The notes beneath the pieces were generated by a model, which did not search any database, was not told where the DNA came from, and saw only the letters and a program-made list of their open reading frames with translations. Positions 34,120 through 45,540 of a stretch of DNA of 64,000 nt are shown here, piece by piece; position 1 is the first letter of the stretch, and the number at the start of each line of letters is the position of its first letter. Origin of the DNA: Lanius collurio. Lineage: Eukaryota; Chordata; Aves; Passeriformes; Laniidae. Location of the stretch: the NCBI GenBank assembly GCA_020086605.1, contig JACBWW010000083.1, forward strand, positions 324,799 to 388,798, read 5' to 3'. A program made the translations under genes and the position numbers.

Positions 34120-35865
34120 TGGGGTTTGCTGCCATTTGCTGTGCTGGTGTGACTGATTGCCAGTGGCCTTGCTGGCACTGGGGACAGCTGAGGAGCCCGC
34201 TCAGGGGCATGGCCTGCCCTGGGTGATGCATCCCAGGGACAGATCCCACCGGGCACGAGCTGGGCTGGAATTCTGGAGCCACACCAGTGCAAAGGGAGAG
34301 TCAGCCCCAGCCACCTGAGCTTGCACAGCCACTTCTGCTGGGAACGTGAGGCTCTTACGGTGCCTCCTGAGCCCAGCCTGGGTGAGGGGGGCACTCGGGG
34401 GCACCTGGGGCCTGTCAGAGCCCGCAGCTATTCCCAGCTGCTCACCCACATTGCTTAGAGGCTTTGGCAAAAACGCTACCACCCTAATCAGACTGCAGGG
34501 CCCTGTTTTGTATCTACCAGAGTTTCTACCAAAAAAGCTTTATGTAAAAAAAAAAAGCCCTGAAAATAACCCTGTGTAAATCATCATCAATTTTTTTATA
34601 ATTCATTAAAATAACATTAATCATAAACCTCTTTGGTATTCATGTGGATGTAATATGTAGTTCCAAAGGAATTATGGATTAAAGGGGACTTAAGCTCAGA
34701 GCACTCAGTTCTCTATGAACATGCTGTGTTCATTATGTTAGATTTAGTGTGAACTATTTTCTTCAGTATTATTAGAAGGGAGTAATGGTTGAGTTTCGCA
34801 TTTATTTGAAAGTGATTAAAGCAAAATTTTCACCTTGAATAAAACAGCAGCAACATATTAACAATTTTTATCATGCCCACAAAAGAAATCTCTTCTCAAA
34901 AGATTGGAAATAATCCTCTGAAATCTACCTGCAGCTGATTATATTAACCCATGTGAAATGCACATTTCCACCTTCGTGGATTTTATTTTTTTTAAACTTT
35001 TCACTGTTGGGGTTGTTAACATCTCTGCCACTCTCATGCACCTAGGGGTAATGTTAGGATCACTGCACATTCACTCTTCTCTTTCTGACTTCTGAAGGCC
35101 CTACATTAATATTCTAAGACTCATTACTGATGTAAAAACTAACTGGTTTATTGAACATTGCATGTCTGGCCTCATGTCTGCATAGTACTAATTAAAAATC
35201 ATGAACTTCTTTACCAGCAGGAGGTTTTCTAAAATGCGGTGTGGATTTTTGGAGGATTTAATCCTGATTCTGTGTATATAAACCAGGGGGCATTTTCCAG
35301 ACACTCTTGCGAGTTTAAAGGTATTATTTACAGAAATAATTCCATGATGAGTATGCGGGGTTGGATTCTGCCCAACCCACCATCTTTCACCTCAGTATTG
35401 CACAAATTGACAAATTAGCTCTAGGCATGAGAGGTCTGATGGGGGGAAATTAGTTCAGGAATTGTGAGGGTATGGATCACAGCAGACCTTGTTCCTGCCC
35501 CTGAACCTGCCATAGCGTTGGTATCATTTACTTTCCAAAACACCTCACCTGAAGGACAGAAAGTCCACCAATGCCTGGAGGTCAGCTCGTACTTCACCAC
35601 TGAGCTTTTCCTGCTGGAGTGGAGATTTACGTTAGGACCTCTGTGGGACAGCATGCAGGGCCGTATTTTATCAGGCAGTGGATGTCTTTTCCTTTTGTGT
35701 TAGCCAAGTGCGTGTAATCCTAATTAAGAAATAAGTTAATCCTAATGTCAACTGGCATAAATCCTGTGAGGAAGAGTGTTTGCATTTACCAAGTGCTGCA
35801 TTGTATTTGCTCGACTTTGGTCTCCGTGTTGTCCTTGTTCCTGTGCAGTCTAATCTGAGGTCAGG
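34120..35865. other. GC-rich patch then AT-rich unique sequence
   Basis: GC-rich to about 34,450, then strongly AT-rich. The AT-rich part includes a candidate conserved element (separate entry). No gene or repeat family was recognised. Confidence 0.5.
34600..34960. promoter_or_regulatory. Candidate conserved noncoding element
   Basis: A 360-bp AT-rich repeat-free block with TAAT-core words (TTAATCATAAA near 34,617) and an imperfect palindrome GAACATGCTGTGTTC (34,717-34,731). The texture resembles vertebrate conserved noncoding elements, which is inference only. Confidence 0.2.
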
Positions 35866-36005
35866 AGAATCACCAAATCATGGAATGGTTTGGGTTGGAA
35901 GTGATCTTTAAAAGTCATCCAGTCCAGCTTTCACTAAACCACGCTGCTCAAAGCTCCACCCAACCTCGTGACCTTGAACATCTTGAAGAGTTGGCCCCAC
36001 TGTCC
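35866..36005 (-). mobile_element. CR1 LINE 3' end fragment
   Basis: AATCATGGAATGGTTTGGG, TTGGAAGTGATC and AAGTCATCCAGTCCAGC are the reversed 3' end of an avian CR1. The match continues through CACCCAACCTCGTGACCTTGAACA to about 36,005. The copy is 5' truncated and moderately diverged. Confidence 0.85.
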
Positions 36006-37429
36006 CTGTGAAGGCTCAGCTTGTTTGCTGGAGTGTCCCAAAATGTCCTGTAACAGCCTGGACACTGCTTAGAGCCCTCACCTGTCCTTCCACAGTGCTA
36101 CTTCCTGTGAGTTCTGGTAACTCTTGAGGATCTTTTCATACTTTAATGAAAGCTGAAGTTCCAGAACTTCCAGCCACTGCTCCTGTGAGCAGATGTTTGA
36201 GTTGCCTGCCCCAGCTGTGGCTGCAGGGTTAACTTAGCTTCACATCACTATTCAGAAATGAGAAAAAATTACAAAAAGGCAGAATTAACTCCAATTCCAA
36301 GTGATCCCTTCACCCCTGAGTCCTCTGAGCCTCAGTCTGGGCTGAGAGAATCCTCAGTCTGGGCTGAGAGAATCCCCTTCCAGCCCAGGTTTCTCCATGA
36401 CAAGCACCTTCCCCACGGCCAGGCCTGCTCTGTGCTGCTCCCAGTATGATTGCAGCCCAGTTCCCCACAGAGGGTTTCTTTGAAATACCAAACTGGTGCA
36501 GCCCAGGTGCCAGTCCCTCAGTGTATCCCTGACTTTGCTTAGAAACCTGGCATGTGCCTTTTTCCGTCCCCTGCCTTCCTTCCCCCTGCCTAGGAGAGAA
36601 TTGTACATTTTCTTGGAGAGACTTTGGATTTGTTCTTTGGTACATGGTTTCCTTGAGGACAAATCCAGGTTTCAAGTCATGATCCACTCCCTGTGTTATT
36701 GGGTAAACTCACCTGCCTTCAGAGCCAGGGAGCCTGTGCTCTGAAGGATGGGTTTTTCATGGCTGCTTGAGGGTACAGGTGAGAAAACAGCTGCCCCAGG
36801 AATGGCTGGGGGCAGGATATGGAGCCAGGGCACCTTCAGGGGGAAAACTGGGGGGAAAAATGGGGGGAAAAATCCCTTTGAAAATCCCTTTCCCTGTCCC
36901 TTCATAGAACACTGAAGTCTGGATTCTGTAAATATGCTTTTATGTAGAATAAAGATGGCTGTGTAAGGAAAGCTACAGCACTAAATACCTTCAAATAGTG
37001 CTTTCTTAAGTCTGTAGGGAACTTTCATCTGCAGGAGTCACAGCTCTCCTGCTAGAAATCAACCCCTTTATCTCCTTTTGTATGAAGAGTGGTGCAGGGG
37101 GGAGAGCAGAGTTTCTGCTGGCTCCTCTGGCATGCATCATTGTGCTTCTGAACCTCTCTGCTATTAATAATGAATTAGTCTCCACAACACAAATATAAGG
37201 CATGGTGGTTAGTAGTGTCATTTTTGGTCTAAAAAACATGGGAGAAGTGAGAGATGAAGAGAGCTGGTCAGGTGCTGCACCAGGAATTGGAAGCTGAATG
37301 TAGGTTTCTCGTGGGTGTTATGCTGATTCCCTAACCAGTATTAAAACTTCACATTTCTTTTATTACTAGCTTGCCCTGAAGAGTTCTTCCTTTTGTCCTA
37401 TTTTTTCCTCTTTCTTTTCCTCCTGTCAG
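36006..37429. other. Unique noncoding sequence
   Basis: Mixed DNA with a small tandem duplication (36,331-36,374) and a short GGGGGGAAAAA repetition near 36,838-36,872. Open frames up to 125 codons are not recognisable as proteins. Confidence 0.5.
36331..36374. repeat. Tandem duplication, 2 x 22 bp
   Basis: CTCAGTCTGGGCTGAGAGAA occurs at 36,331 and exactly again at 36,353. The two 22-bp copies are identical. Confidence 0.9.
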
Positions 37430-37447
37430 TGTAGCACAGAGATCCAT
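37430..37447 (+). other. Weak candidate 18-nt microexon
   Basis: A very strong pyrimidine tract (37,386-37,426, mostly T and C) ends in GTCAG at 37,429. Eighteen bases later a good donor GTAAGC begins at 37,448. The enclosed bases are open in one frame (CSTEIH) and divisible by three. A chance arrangement is quite possible. Confidence 0.12.
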
Positions 37448-37685
37448 GTAAGCACAGTTTCGTGTTCCACCAGCACTGAAGGGCCTCGGGACACACTATA
37501 TTTGCAACATGTGATGCCATTTTGCAAGACAAAAGTCATATTGCTGTTACTGAAAATAGTAAGAAAGAACACAGTGCCACGTATTGCCCCAGTCTGTGTT
37601 GCTGGAACGTGCCTGCCTGTCCTCCCCAGAACAGCCTTCTGGCTGCTCTCTTGTTCCTGGTGTTTCCTTCCTTCCTTGCCATCAG

Positions 37686-37742
37686 ATGGTGGTCAAAAAC
37701 TACTTGCTGTTTGTGCACCAGAGAAAGAAAGTGAAAGAAGGG
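37686..37742 (+). other. Weak candidate 57-nt exon
   Basis: Acceptor TTCCTTCCTTCCTTGCCATCAG (22 bases ending at 37,685) and donor GTGAGT (37,743-37,748) bracket 57 bases that are fully open in one frame. The encoded peptide begins MVVKNYLLF and ends KKVKEG. It lies 240 bp after the microexon candidate on the same strand. No protein family was recognised. Confidence 0.13.
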
Positions 37743-38829
37743 GTGAGTTTTTCCACTGCAGGTTTTTCAGGAGTGTGGAAGGCTGCCAAAGGGAGCATCC
37801 ACACGCCCAGGGACTGGCGTGGCTGGTGCTAGTGCTGTGTAAGCTACCTGGTAAACTGAAGGATAATGCTAACTTCTTTTTTCTTTTTTCCAGGGGGATA
37901 AGAAGATTGGCAACATTAATTTTCAGCTGAATTAGCTCTTTTGAGAACGGTCCAGGAGAGAGTCTTGAAGCAATCATGAAATCAGAGCAGCTAATGCTGT
38001 TCTCCAGTCTGTGCATAGACCCAGGAGCCCCCTGCCCTGCTCCAAGAGGGATCCTCAGGCTCTGTCTTCTCTTGCAGGCTTTTAATCATGTGTTTCCATC
38101 ACTTGCTCATGTATATCACAGGTGGGGAGGGAGAAGTGCCCACACAGCTTTGATACCCAGCCAGGGCAGGTTCAGAGTCACATTCAGGCTGCTCTGCAGT
38201 GTCCTGGGCAGAGCAGCAGGTGTGTGCTCTGCCTCCAAAGCAGGAGGTGTGAGCTGTCTGTACCTACACTGGAGTGTACCCCAATTTATGCCCCGAGGAG
38301 CTTTGCTGTTTCTGGAAGATTTGGGATGGGGTTTCTCTTGAAGTAGCAATAAAGGCTCACATGCCCAGCAGTTCCTCTGCTCAGCCCTCTGCCTCCCTCC
38401 GAACAGTGCCCCCTTTCAAGTGCTCCTCTATCACTGGCAGCAGATGTGCTCAACACCAAAGGGAGCAGCTCTCCTTTCAGGCTCTAACCAGGGAGCAGTA
38501 TCGGTGCTCTGATTATCAGGAGAGGAAGAAACACACCGAGGCAGTGAGAAGGCTGTTAGAGGCAGAGAATCCCAGCACACTAAGAAAAAAGCATCCTCAA
38601 TGAAGGATTTTTACTGGGCATGGTGGGAATTTGCTGTAGGGAAAAGTAAATCTTGGGAGTAATTGGGCTGAGAGAGGGAGGAGGGGAAGAGCTGAGTTAG
38701 TTCCAGCCCCTGGCTCCCACACAGGGCTGGGGCTCTGCAGCTCCCGAGCTCCATGGCACGAGGGGGTGTCCAGTGCCTTGCAGGGAAAGGTCCATAATGA
38801 ATAAACATCTTCATTTTAAATCACTGTAG

Positions 38830-39240
38830 GCTTCTGATTTTGCATTTCATTTCCAAACTCAGTTATCCAATTTTCAGTTTAGGCCCTCCGAAGTGTAGAA
38901 AAATAGACATATACTGCTGAAGAGGGGAGGAAAAAAAACTTTAGGAATTGCTAAAATGATGCACAAAGAGAGAGAGAAAATGACCTTTGGTTGGGCGTCC
39001 AACAGCGCAAAGAAATTCTAAAGTAGTTTACTTTGAAGTACATTTCAGTCAGAGGGATTTTCTAGCAGTAAAATCAGGCACTTAGCAGGGATTGCATATA
39101 ATTTCTACTCTGTGGCAGTATAAAGCTTCAAACATAATGATTTTTTTTTCCATTCAGCACCAATAACCGAAGCCCTTGGTCATTAATAATGACTCATTCT
39201 TCACCTGTGTTATTTGAACTACACTTGTCATCTATTACTA
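38830..39240. promoter_or_regulatory. Candidate conserved noncoding element
   Basis: An AT-rich, repeat-free block with a nuclear-receptor-like TGACCTTTGG (38,981-38,990), a TGACTCA AP-1 word (39,190-39,196) and TTAATAAT homeodomain-like words. This is inference from motif density; conservation was not testable. Confidence 0.22.
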
Positions 39241-40479
39241 GCCTTTAAAAGAACTTAACCTGATTCTTCTTTTTGCCTTGTCTTTCAGTTTCTGAGTCAT
39301 TTTCTCTACAAATGACACGTTCTAGAATTTGACATTTACGTAGGACACTGATGTTAGAAGTGCTTTTAGTTTGCATTTGTCTTAATTTTAGGTGTTACTG
39401 TTACACACTACTGTGTTTTACCACATTTTTTAATCCAATCCTCTCATAGGAATGTGAGGTCAGCAATGGCAGAGGTCTGGGAGGGGGTGGATATGGTAAC
39501 TCCAGCACCAGAGCTGCCATGTGTGAGGTGGAATAATTCACCCAGAAGGCAGCCAGCCCGTCAGAAAGGCTCAGTGCATGTGTTTTACCAGAAAATCTGT
39601 AGCTGGCATCTGTAAAATGACCTAGTTGAGTGTGCAGCTGAGGCAGCCAAGCAGGAGGTGCTGGTGTCCAGTGCTCAGTGGGGAGAGCCAGTGTCCGTGT
39701 GGGATCAGCCAGGTGGACACAGCAGCAGTGCCCGTGGTGCACCCCTCGCTGTGCCAGCAGCCTGGGTAGGGCTGGGCACAGAAGCTGCTTCAGCTCATCT
39801 CCTGCCTTAGGTTTGGGTCTGCAGAGCAGGTGAGCAGTGACAGGTGAGCCCCTGCAGCCGCCTTCTGCACACCTGTGGGAGCTGCCATCTCAGAAAAGCC
39901 CAGTCCAGGAGCTTCATCTGCTGTTGTGTCCTCACAAACAGCCAAAGCCTCTGGTCTAAGCACTTGCAAACCTGTCTGTACAAGAAAAGACACTCCTAGC
40001 TAGAAACTTTGTTAGCAATTAGCATAAATTCTGTTGGTATTCTCATTATTGTGTGGTTCAGCCCGAGCAGAGCTTTCTGTTTGCCAGCTCCAGCCCCGTG
40101 CTCGGGTCGTGCAGCAGCCCCGGTACCCCAAGCAATGCTAATGAGGGAAACGAGCCCTGCTCACACCAACATCACTGCAAGCTTGTCAGTGACCTCTGTG
40201 GCAGAAAGCTGGGCCTTTTGCAGAATTCAGAGATAAGCCAAAGCTGTAAAAACCAATATTTTCTTAAGGGAGTCGTCCTTTTGTGTTTTCCTTCAGTGCC
40301 TGGAGTGCCTTTTGTAGAAAGGTTACTAACCTGCAACAGATGAAAGTTAAAAGAACACGGTTAGAAGGCAAAGTAGAAGGTGGTTCTGAACATATGGTTG
40401 GTAGATTTATTTTTAGAAATTAAATACAAAAATCTTGAAAAAATAGGCAACTGGTGCAAAAGTCCCTTAAATTGGAAGA

Positions 40480-40795
40480 ACTTCATAGTCAAATATTTAT
40501 GGCTCTCTTTGCAGAGTTTGAAAAATTAAATTATTAAAAGCAAATATTGTGGCAAATAGGTTCCCATCAATCTCAATAAAAGTTACATTTCACTATCTCT
40601 GTCACATTATTACTTTTTTGCTTTCAGTCTTTTAAGATTGAAGAGAACAGTAACAAACTCCAGTAACAAATCAAAGCTTTTCAAAGTAATTTACTTGGTG
40701 AGTAATTTCTAATTGATTCAGACTGATGGGGCTGCATAGTTTGATGTATTGCCGAAGTGAGAGATACTTTGGACGGAGTGAATTTATAAGCACCT
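40480..40795. promoter_or_regulatory. Candidate conserved noncoding element
   Basis: Contains two TCF/LEF-like TCAAAG words 10 bp apart (40,671 and 40,681) and a TAATTGATT homeodomain/PBX-like word (40,710-40,718) in an AT-rich unique stretch. The arrangement fits a Wnt-responsive developmental enhancer, but this is inference. Confidence 0.22.
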
Positions 40796-43548
40796 CTTCT
40801 CCAAAGAAAAATGGCTGCTATATTTCATTTTGTCACTTTTAGCTGTAGCAATGTTCTTGTATACCTATCTGTGTGGAATTCCAAGGGAGGAAAAAAAAAA
40901 AGCCAGCGTGTACACCTGAGGGGAAGCCATGCCTGTCCCACCGAGGAGCTGGCTCTGGCTCAGGGGAGGGGACCACGAGGCGAGTTCATCCCACAGCAGC
41001 AGCCTGGTGCCCGTGTTCCTTCCCTCTCCCTTCCTTTTTCTGAAAGTGCAGTTGCTTGGCAACATAATTTAGTCACCTGCAGGTCAGGGTTCAGATCTTG
41101 TTAATGTCATTGCGAATTAGAAGGAGGAAATGACTTTGGGGGTTTTATGGCTTCTTTGTGACATTGCTGTTAACCAAGAGGTTCGTGTCCCGTGGTGAAA
41201 GCCTTTGGTGGCTGCTTGTTTTCTCCTTGAGCGTTTCCATACATGTTCTGCAGCATTGCTCAGGTGCAGAGGGGAGAGGGGAATAGGACAGGAGATGTGT
41301 AATTGGGTGTGTACATCATACATGTTAAAGGTCAGAAGCAGTGCTTTGCACCCAAGGACAGATTGCTCCATTTTAGGGCAACTTCAGCTCCAGACTTCGG
41401 AAAGAATTGCTCCCAGGTCAGCCCTGCCCCACAGCACATTCACGAGGCTTTCAGGAGAGCAGAAGCAAGTTCCCTTGCCACTTTCTTCCCCACAGCAGAA
41501 ATCCCAAAAGGCTGGTGCCTCAGGGGAGCACTCTAAAATTAGCAACTACAAAATTCATCTTGAATTTTTGCTCAATGCTCTCTCAGGAACCATCTGACTC
41601 TTCCTGCTTCAGCCTGGTGCAATAAAAGTGTCAGTTCTCTCCTGCCCCCTGCTCTGGTCAGCTGGAGAGGTTTGCTGAGTTTGCTGTGGAGGATCCAAGG
41701 CAGCTGAGCTGCTGCAGTCCCAAATGCTGGGAGATTTGCAGGGTCGCTGAGGCTTGGGGCAGTGTGTGCTCTGAGCCTCCCCGGTGCCTCCAGGGTGCTG
41801 CACCCATCAGGTCTGCTCAGCTCACCCTCCAGAGCCGGCAGCACGGGGCTGCACTGCCAGGCTGGGGATCTGCAGCAGCTCAGAAAAACAACTCTGCTCT
41901 TTGCATGTTCTGGGTGTGAAGGAAAGGCTTTGCAGTTTTGATAGAAATATTTGTGTAGAGCTGTCAGAAGGGTTTTTCCACTTCATTGGCCTAACCAGCT
42001 GAAAGGAAAGCATGCATACAGCCATGTGTACATGTACTTAGATCTAGCTGTGTGTTCTTGTTATTATGGCTGAAGATCCGAATTTGAACAATTTGGTCCA
42101 AAATTAAATATTTAATTTTATTTCCAGGATGACAAATACTTCCTATTACAATTGCAAAATAAGGTGCTTAAAGCACAAGTAGAAGTCTCAGTGAAAAATA
42201 AAAAGTCATAACATTTCCCTTAGAAAAGAACAGAATTAAATATTTTGCACGTATTAAAAAAAATTCATCATTATTTGAAGCCAAAACAGTTTGATATTAT
42301 CAAATTCAACCTGAACTCAAGGGTGGCTATCATCTTACTGAAATAGCATTTCTTGGTAGACTTATTATTCACCAATTTTCATAGTCAGAATTTCCATTTG
42401 ATTTCCTGCTCGGATTTGCCTGCATCTCAGCGCAGCGGGGTGAGCAGCCCTGAGCTGCTGGCTGTGCCCTGCTGGGGCTTCCACACAGCCCTGTCCCCCC
42501 AGCCCCTTTGTGTCCCCTGCTCACAAACACTGCTAATCCCAGAGCCATTTGCATGGCTGGTTTGTGCTCTGGACTTCATTAATCTTCGCTGGGGCTCATT
42601 ATTTGTGCTGTGTGGCTGGTCAGCTCAGACATATGGGGCCAGATTGCCAGCTGCTGGGGCTCAGCGTGGCCCCGCTGATGGATGGGGCAGGCTGTGACGG
42701 ATGGGAGCTGCAGCACACGGCCTTCCTGCCTCTGTGCCGGCCTCTCAGGCAGGCTGAGATGGGTTTGTAATGTATGAGCTTGCACACAGGTGAAACCCAC
42801 CTGTGAACCAAGCTGCCTTCGGATGTTTTGCTTGTGTAAACATTTGGGATTGCGTGAAGAAAACCCAGTGTGAGCAGGTGTTTGCAAACAGGAGTTAAAC
42901 GGCGACCAGTAACAGCTGAACTGAAAAACTTGCTTAGAAAACGGTGTATTTTTGTTCGTGTGACTCCCCAAATAATTTCTTAGGTGGTTCTTTTACTGCC
43001 TCAGCTGAGTGCAGAACATATTCTTGACTCCAGCTCCTGCAAAAGCTTCAGTAAAGAAAACAATATTATGCAGCAGTTGTCCTACATGTAAAACCCGAGT
43101 AATACCATAAACCATTGTTTACGGGGCTTGGTGAGACAAGCACCAGTGATTCAGGTAAAGCTTTTTAAAACCCGATGCTGGCAAAGGCCCAGTGCTGTAG
43201 TGCCAGCTCACAGTGAGCTCTGCAGAGGGGAGAGCAAAGCGCTGGCAGAGGGGAACTTCACCAACTTTTCTGTGGTTTTATTCAGAGCTGTGTGGGCAGG
43301 AGCAGCTGTGCACGGCAAAAATGTGTTGTGTGTCTGCCTTCATGTGAATTAGCTCTACAAAGATTTCAGATTCACTGCCCAGCTCAGGCCCTTACAAAGG
43401 TGTTGGCATGTGAGACCCGAATCACTTGTGCAGTGGGGCTCTGCCATCAGGGGTGCTAATTGGGACTAATGTTGCACTGGGGAGCTGATGAGGTAGCAGA
43501 ATGGCAGAGAAAACTGAGAAGAGAGGGAATATTTCCTGGCTTCCTGGC

Positions 43549-43638
43549 TTCCTTCCTTCCTTCCTTCCTTCCTTCCTTCCTTCCTTCCTTCCTTCCTTCC
43601 TTCCTTCCTTCCTTCCTTCCTTCCCTCCTTCCTTCATC
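43549..43638. repeat. (TTCC)n tetranucleotide microsatellite
   Basis: About 22 TTCC units, almost perfect except for one CTCC near 43,625. It produces open frames of repeated PSFL/EGRK words on both strands, which are not genes. It is likely length-polymorphic. Confidence 0.97.
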
Positions 43639-43991
43639 CAGCACTGGCATTGCAGTTTTAGGCTGATCCCTGGATTTCTCAGTCTGCCTGTGCTGTGCCA
43701 ATCTCCAGCAGCACCTTCAATGTTATGACAAGTGCCAGTAAACACGAGGCCACCTTAACCCGTGAGAGAGGTCATACATTTGGAAGACCTGAAGGTGGAA
43801 GATTTGTGTTGTTATTGATTGTTCCCCATCCTTCTCGGCCTCTTCCCCTAACATTTGACAGGGAGGTTATAGCTGGTAATAGAGGAAGTGAAATTTGAGA
43901 ACTTTGGGAGACTTAATCCATGGATCTCAAAATGCTTTCTAGATGCTGACTGGCACATCTGGTTTTCTAGCAAAGTACAAGACTGGGGAAA

Positions 43992-44236
43992 GGGCTTTAA
44001 ACTGTCAGAGGGCAGATTTACATTGGGCTTTAGGAAGAAATCCTTCCCTGTGAGGGTGGGCAGGCCCTGGCACAGGGTGCCCAGAGAAGCTGTGGCTGCC
44101 CCATCCCTGGAAGTGTCCAAGGCCAGGCTGGACAGGGCTTGGAGCACCTTGGGGCTGTGGAGGTTGTCCATGCCCATGGCAAGGGTTTGGCACTGGGTGA
44201 TCTTTAAGGTCTCTTCCAACCCAAGCCATTCTGTGA
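43992..44236 (+). mobile_element. CR1 LINE 3' end, 245 bp
   Basis: Matches avian CR1 in plus orientation: GGAAGAAATCCTTCCCTGTGAG, GCACAGGGTGCCCAGAGAAG, CCCATCCCTGGAAGTGTCCA, AGGCCAGGCTGGACAGGGCT, GGCACTGGGTGATCTTTAAG and the terminal TTCCAACCCAAGCCATTCTG. It is the best-preserved and longest CR1 in the window. The 173- and 166-codon open frames overlapping it are by-products. Confidence 0.92.
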
Positions 44237-45160
44237 GTACATCAGAAAAAACTGAACCATTACACATTTGGGGTTTAAGCGTCCTGCACTTCCCAGCCAC
44301 TAGAGATTTATGGGTCCAAATGAAAGGAATGGAGTACAGATTTTTAGAAGTCTTTCTGTATTGCTTCATCCATGGTGTATTGTCTTAAAGACATCCAAAC
44401 CTACTGGCAGCTGGCTCTGTGAGACTGCCTGTCTGATGTTGGGGGCAAGGAACAGGATGGGTATGAGGGCAAAAGTCCCTGGGTTTTGTTTTCCACATGT
44501 ATCTAGTGCTTCAAGGCACACAGAATTAATGAAACCACATGAAAATTAAATGGTTTAAAACAAACTTCTCTGTAAAAAAGTTTCTTTTATTTTCCTTTGT
44601 AAAGTTTGGACATGTACCTGTTTTGTTTTGAGTTGTGTTTTCCTTAGCTAGAGAACCAAGGGGCTTGAAAAGAACTGGATCTGTAGAGCTGTCAGCAGAA
44701 TCTATAAAAGAGACTCTCTGGGAATCCCATCCACCTCTCCTCTTGCAGGCAAAAAGACAAGGAAAATAACACATCAAAACTATATTTCTTAAATATTTCA
44801 TACATAACGTCCAATGTTCCAGCTCTCTCAAGAATGCCGGAGAGCGGTGCTTCCTTTAGTGTTTTATATATGATACTTTAAAAACATCTGAAGGAAGTTT
44901 ATACCTTGCATGAGCTACCTATAGCAAACCACCTTGCAGTCAGTGAGTCCACGTGTGCTTCTGGTCTCGCCCAGGCAGAGGAAGGCAAAGCTGGAGCCTC
45001 TCTCCTGGAACACCTCATCTTGAGCTTGATGGGCAGAGCTGCTCCTGAGCTTGTGTTCAGGGCTGGGATGTATTCCAGTGGCAAAACCATGACCAAATCT
45101 CAGATGAATCTGTGATTTACAAGAACTGATCGAGCAAACAAATATCCTAAGCCTTCAGCA
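44237..45160. other. Unique noncoding sequence
   Basis: Ordinary mixed DNA with short open frames only. Confidence 0.5.
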
Positions 45161-45169
45161 GGTACAGTA

Positions 45170-45540
45170 GATTGAAAATGAATTGGATGTGAGGTTAATG
45201 ACTTGGCAAAAAATCCAAATGTCACCTATGAAGGCTGGCATCGTGCCTCTGGTGTAATTACAAGTCCGCAGCGATTGTGCATGTGAATGGCTGGAGCTAA
45301 ACACAAGTTTGAAATATGGGATGCCTTACTCAAGAGCTGGTAGAGAGTCGAAAAACATAACCCTGCATTTTAGCTAAATTGGCAGCATAAATCCAGATTA
45401 AATCTTTCTGTATTTCTTAATTAACTGCAAAGCTGCTTTATGCAAATAGAGTTTGATGTACATATTTGTGTGTGATTGGCACAAAGATCAACAATGTCAG
45501 CTTTAAGTAAACACAAGTATACAAACTCAAACAGCAAGAT
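45170..45540. promoter_or_regulatory. Candidate conserved noncoding element
   Basis: A unique AT-rich block with an exact POU octamer-like ATGCAAAT (45,440-45,447), ACAAAG (45,481-45,486), SOX-like ACAATG (45,491-45,496) and forkhead-like GTAAACA (45,507-45,513) within 75 bp. The clustering is suggestive of an enhancer. Conservation was not testable. Confidence 0.28.

Larger units (their letters stand above)
37749..43548. other. Unique noncoding sequence with candidate regulatory blocks
   Basis: Alternates GC-richer patches (38,000-38,600; 39,440-40,000; 41,200-41,900; 42,400-42,780) with AT-rich blocks. Two of the AT-rich blocks look enhancer-like and are listed separately. Open frames reach 130-142 codons on either strand without domain features. 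No transposable element was recognised. Confidence 0.5.

Noticed and set aside
33729..34394. 221-codon minus-strand open frame
   Set aside because: It spans the 123-bp tandem duplication in a GC-rich patch, open frames exist on the other strand too, and no protein feature was found.
35283..35293. CTCF-like CCAGGGGGCA word
   Set aside because: Only the core matches; the first bases of the consensus are wrong and no supporting motif is present.
43422..43745. Basic repeat protein (KEGRKEGR words)
   Set aside because: It is a translation of the (TTCC)n microsatellite.
43848..44388. 173- and 166-codon open frames on opposite strands
   Set aside because: Both overlap the CR1 3' end, which is noncoding in that part.
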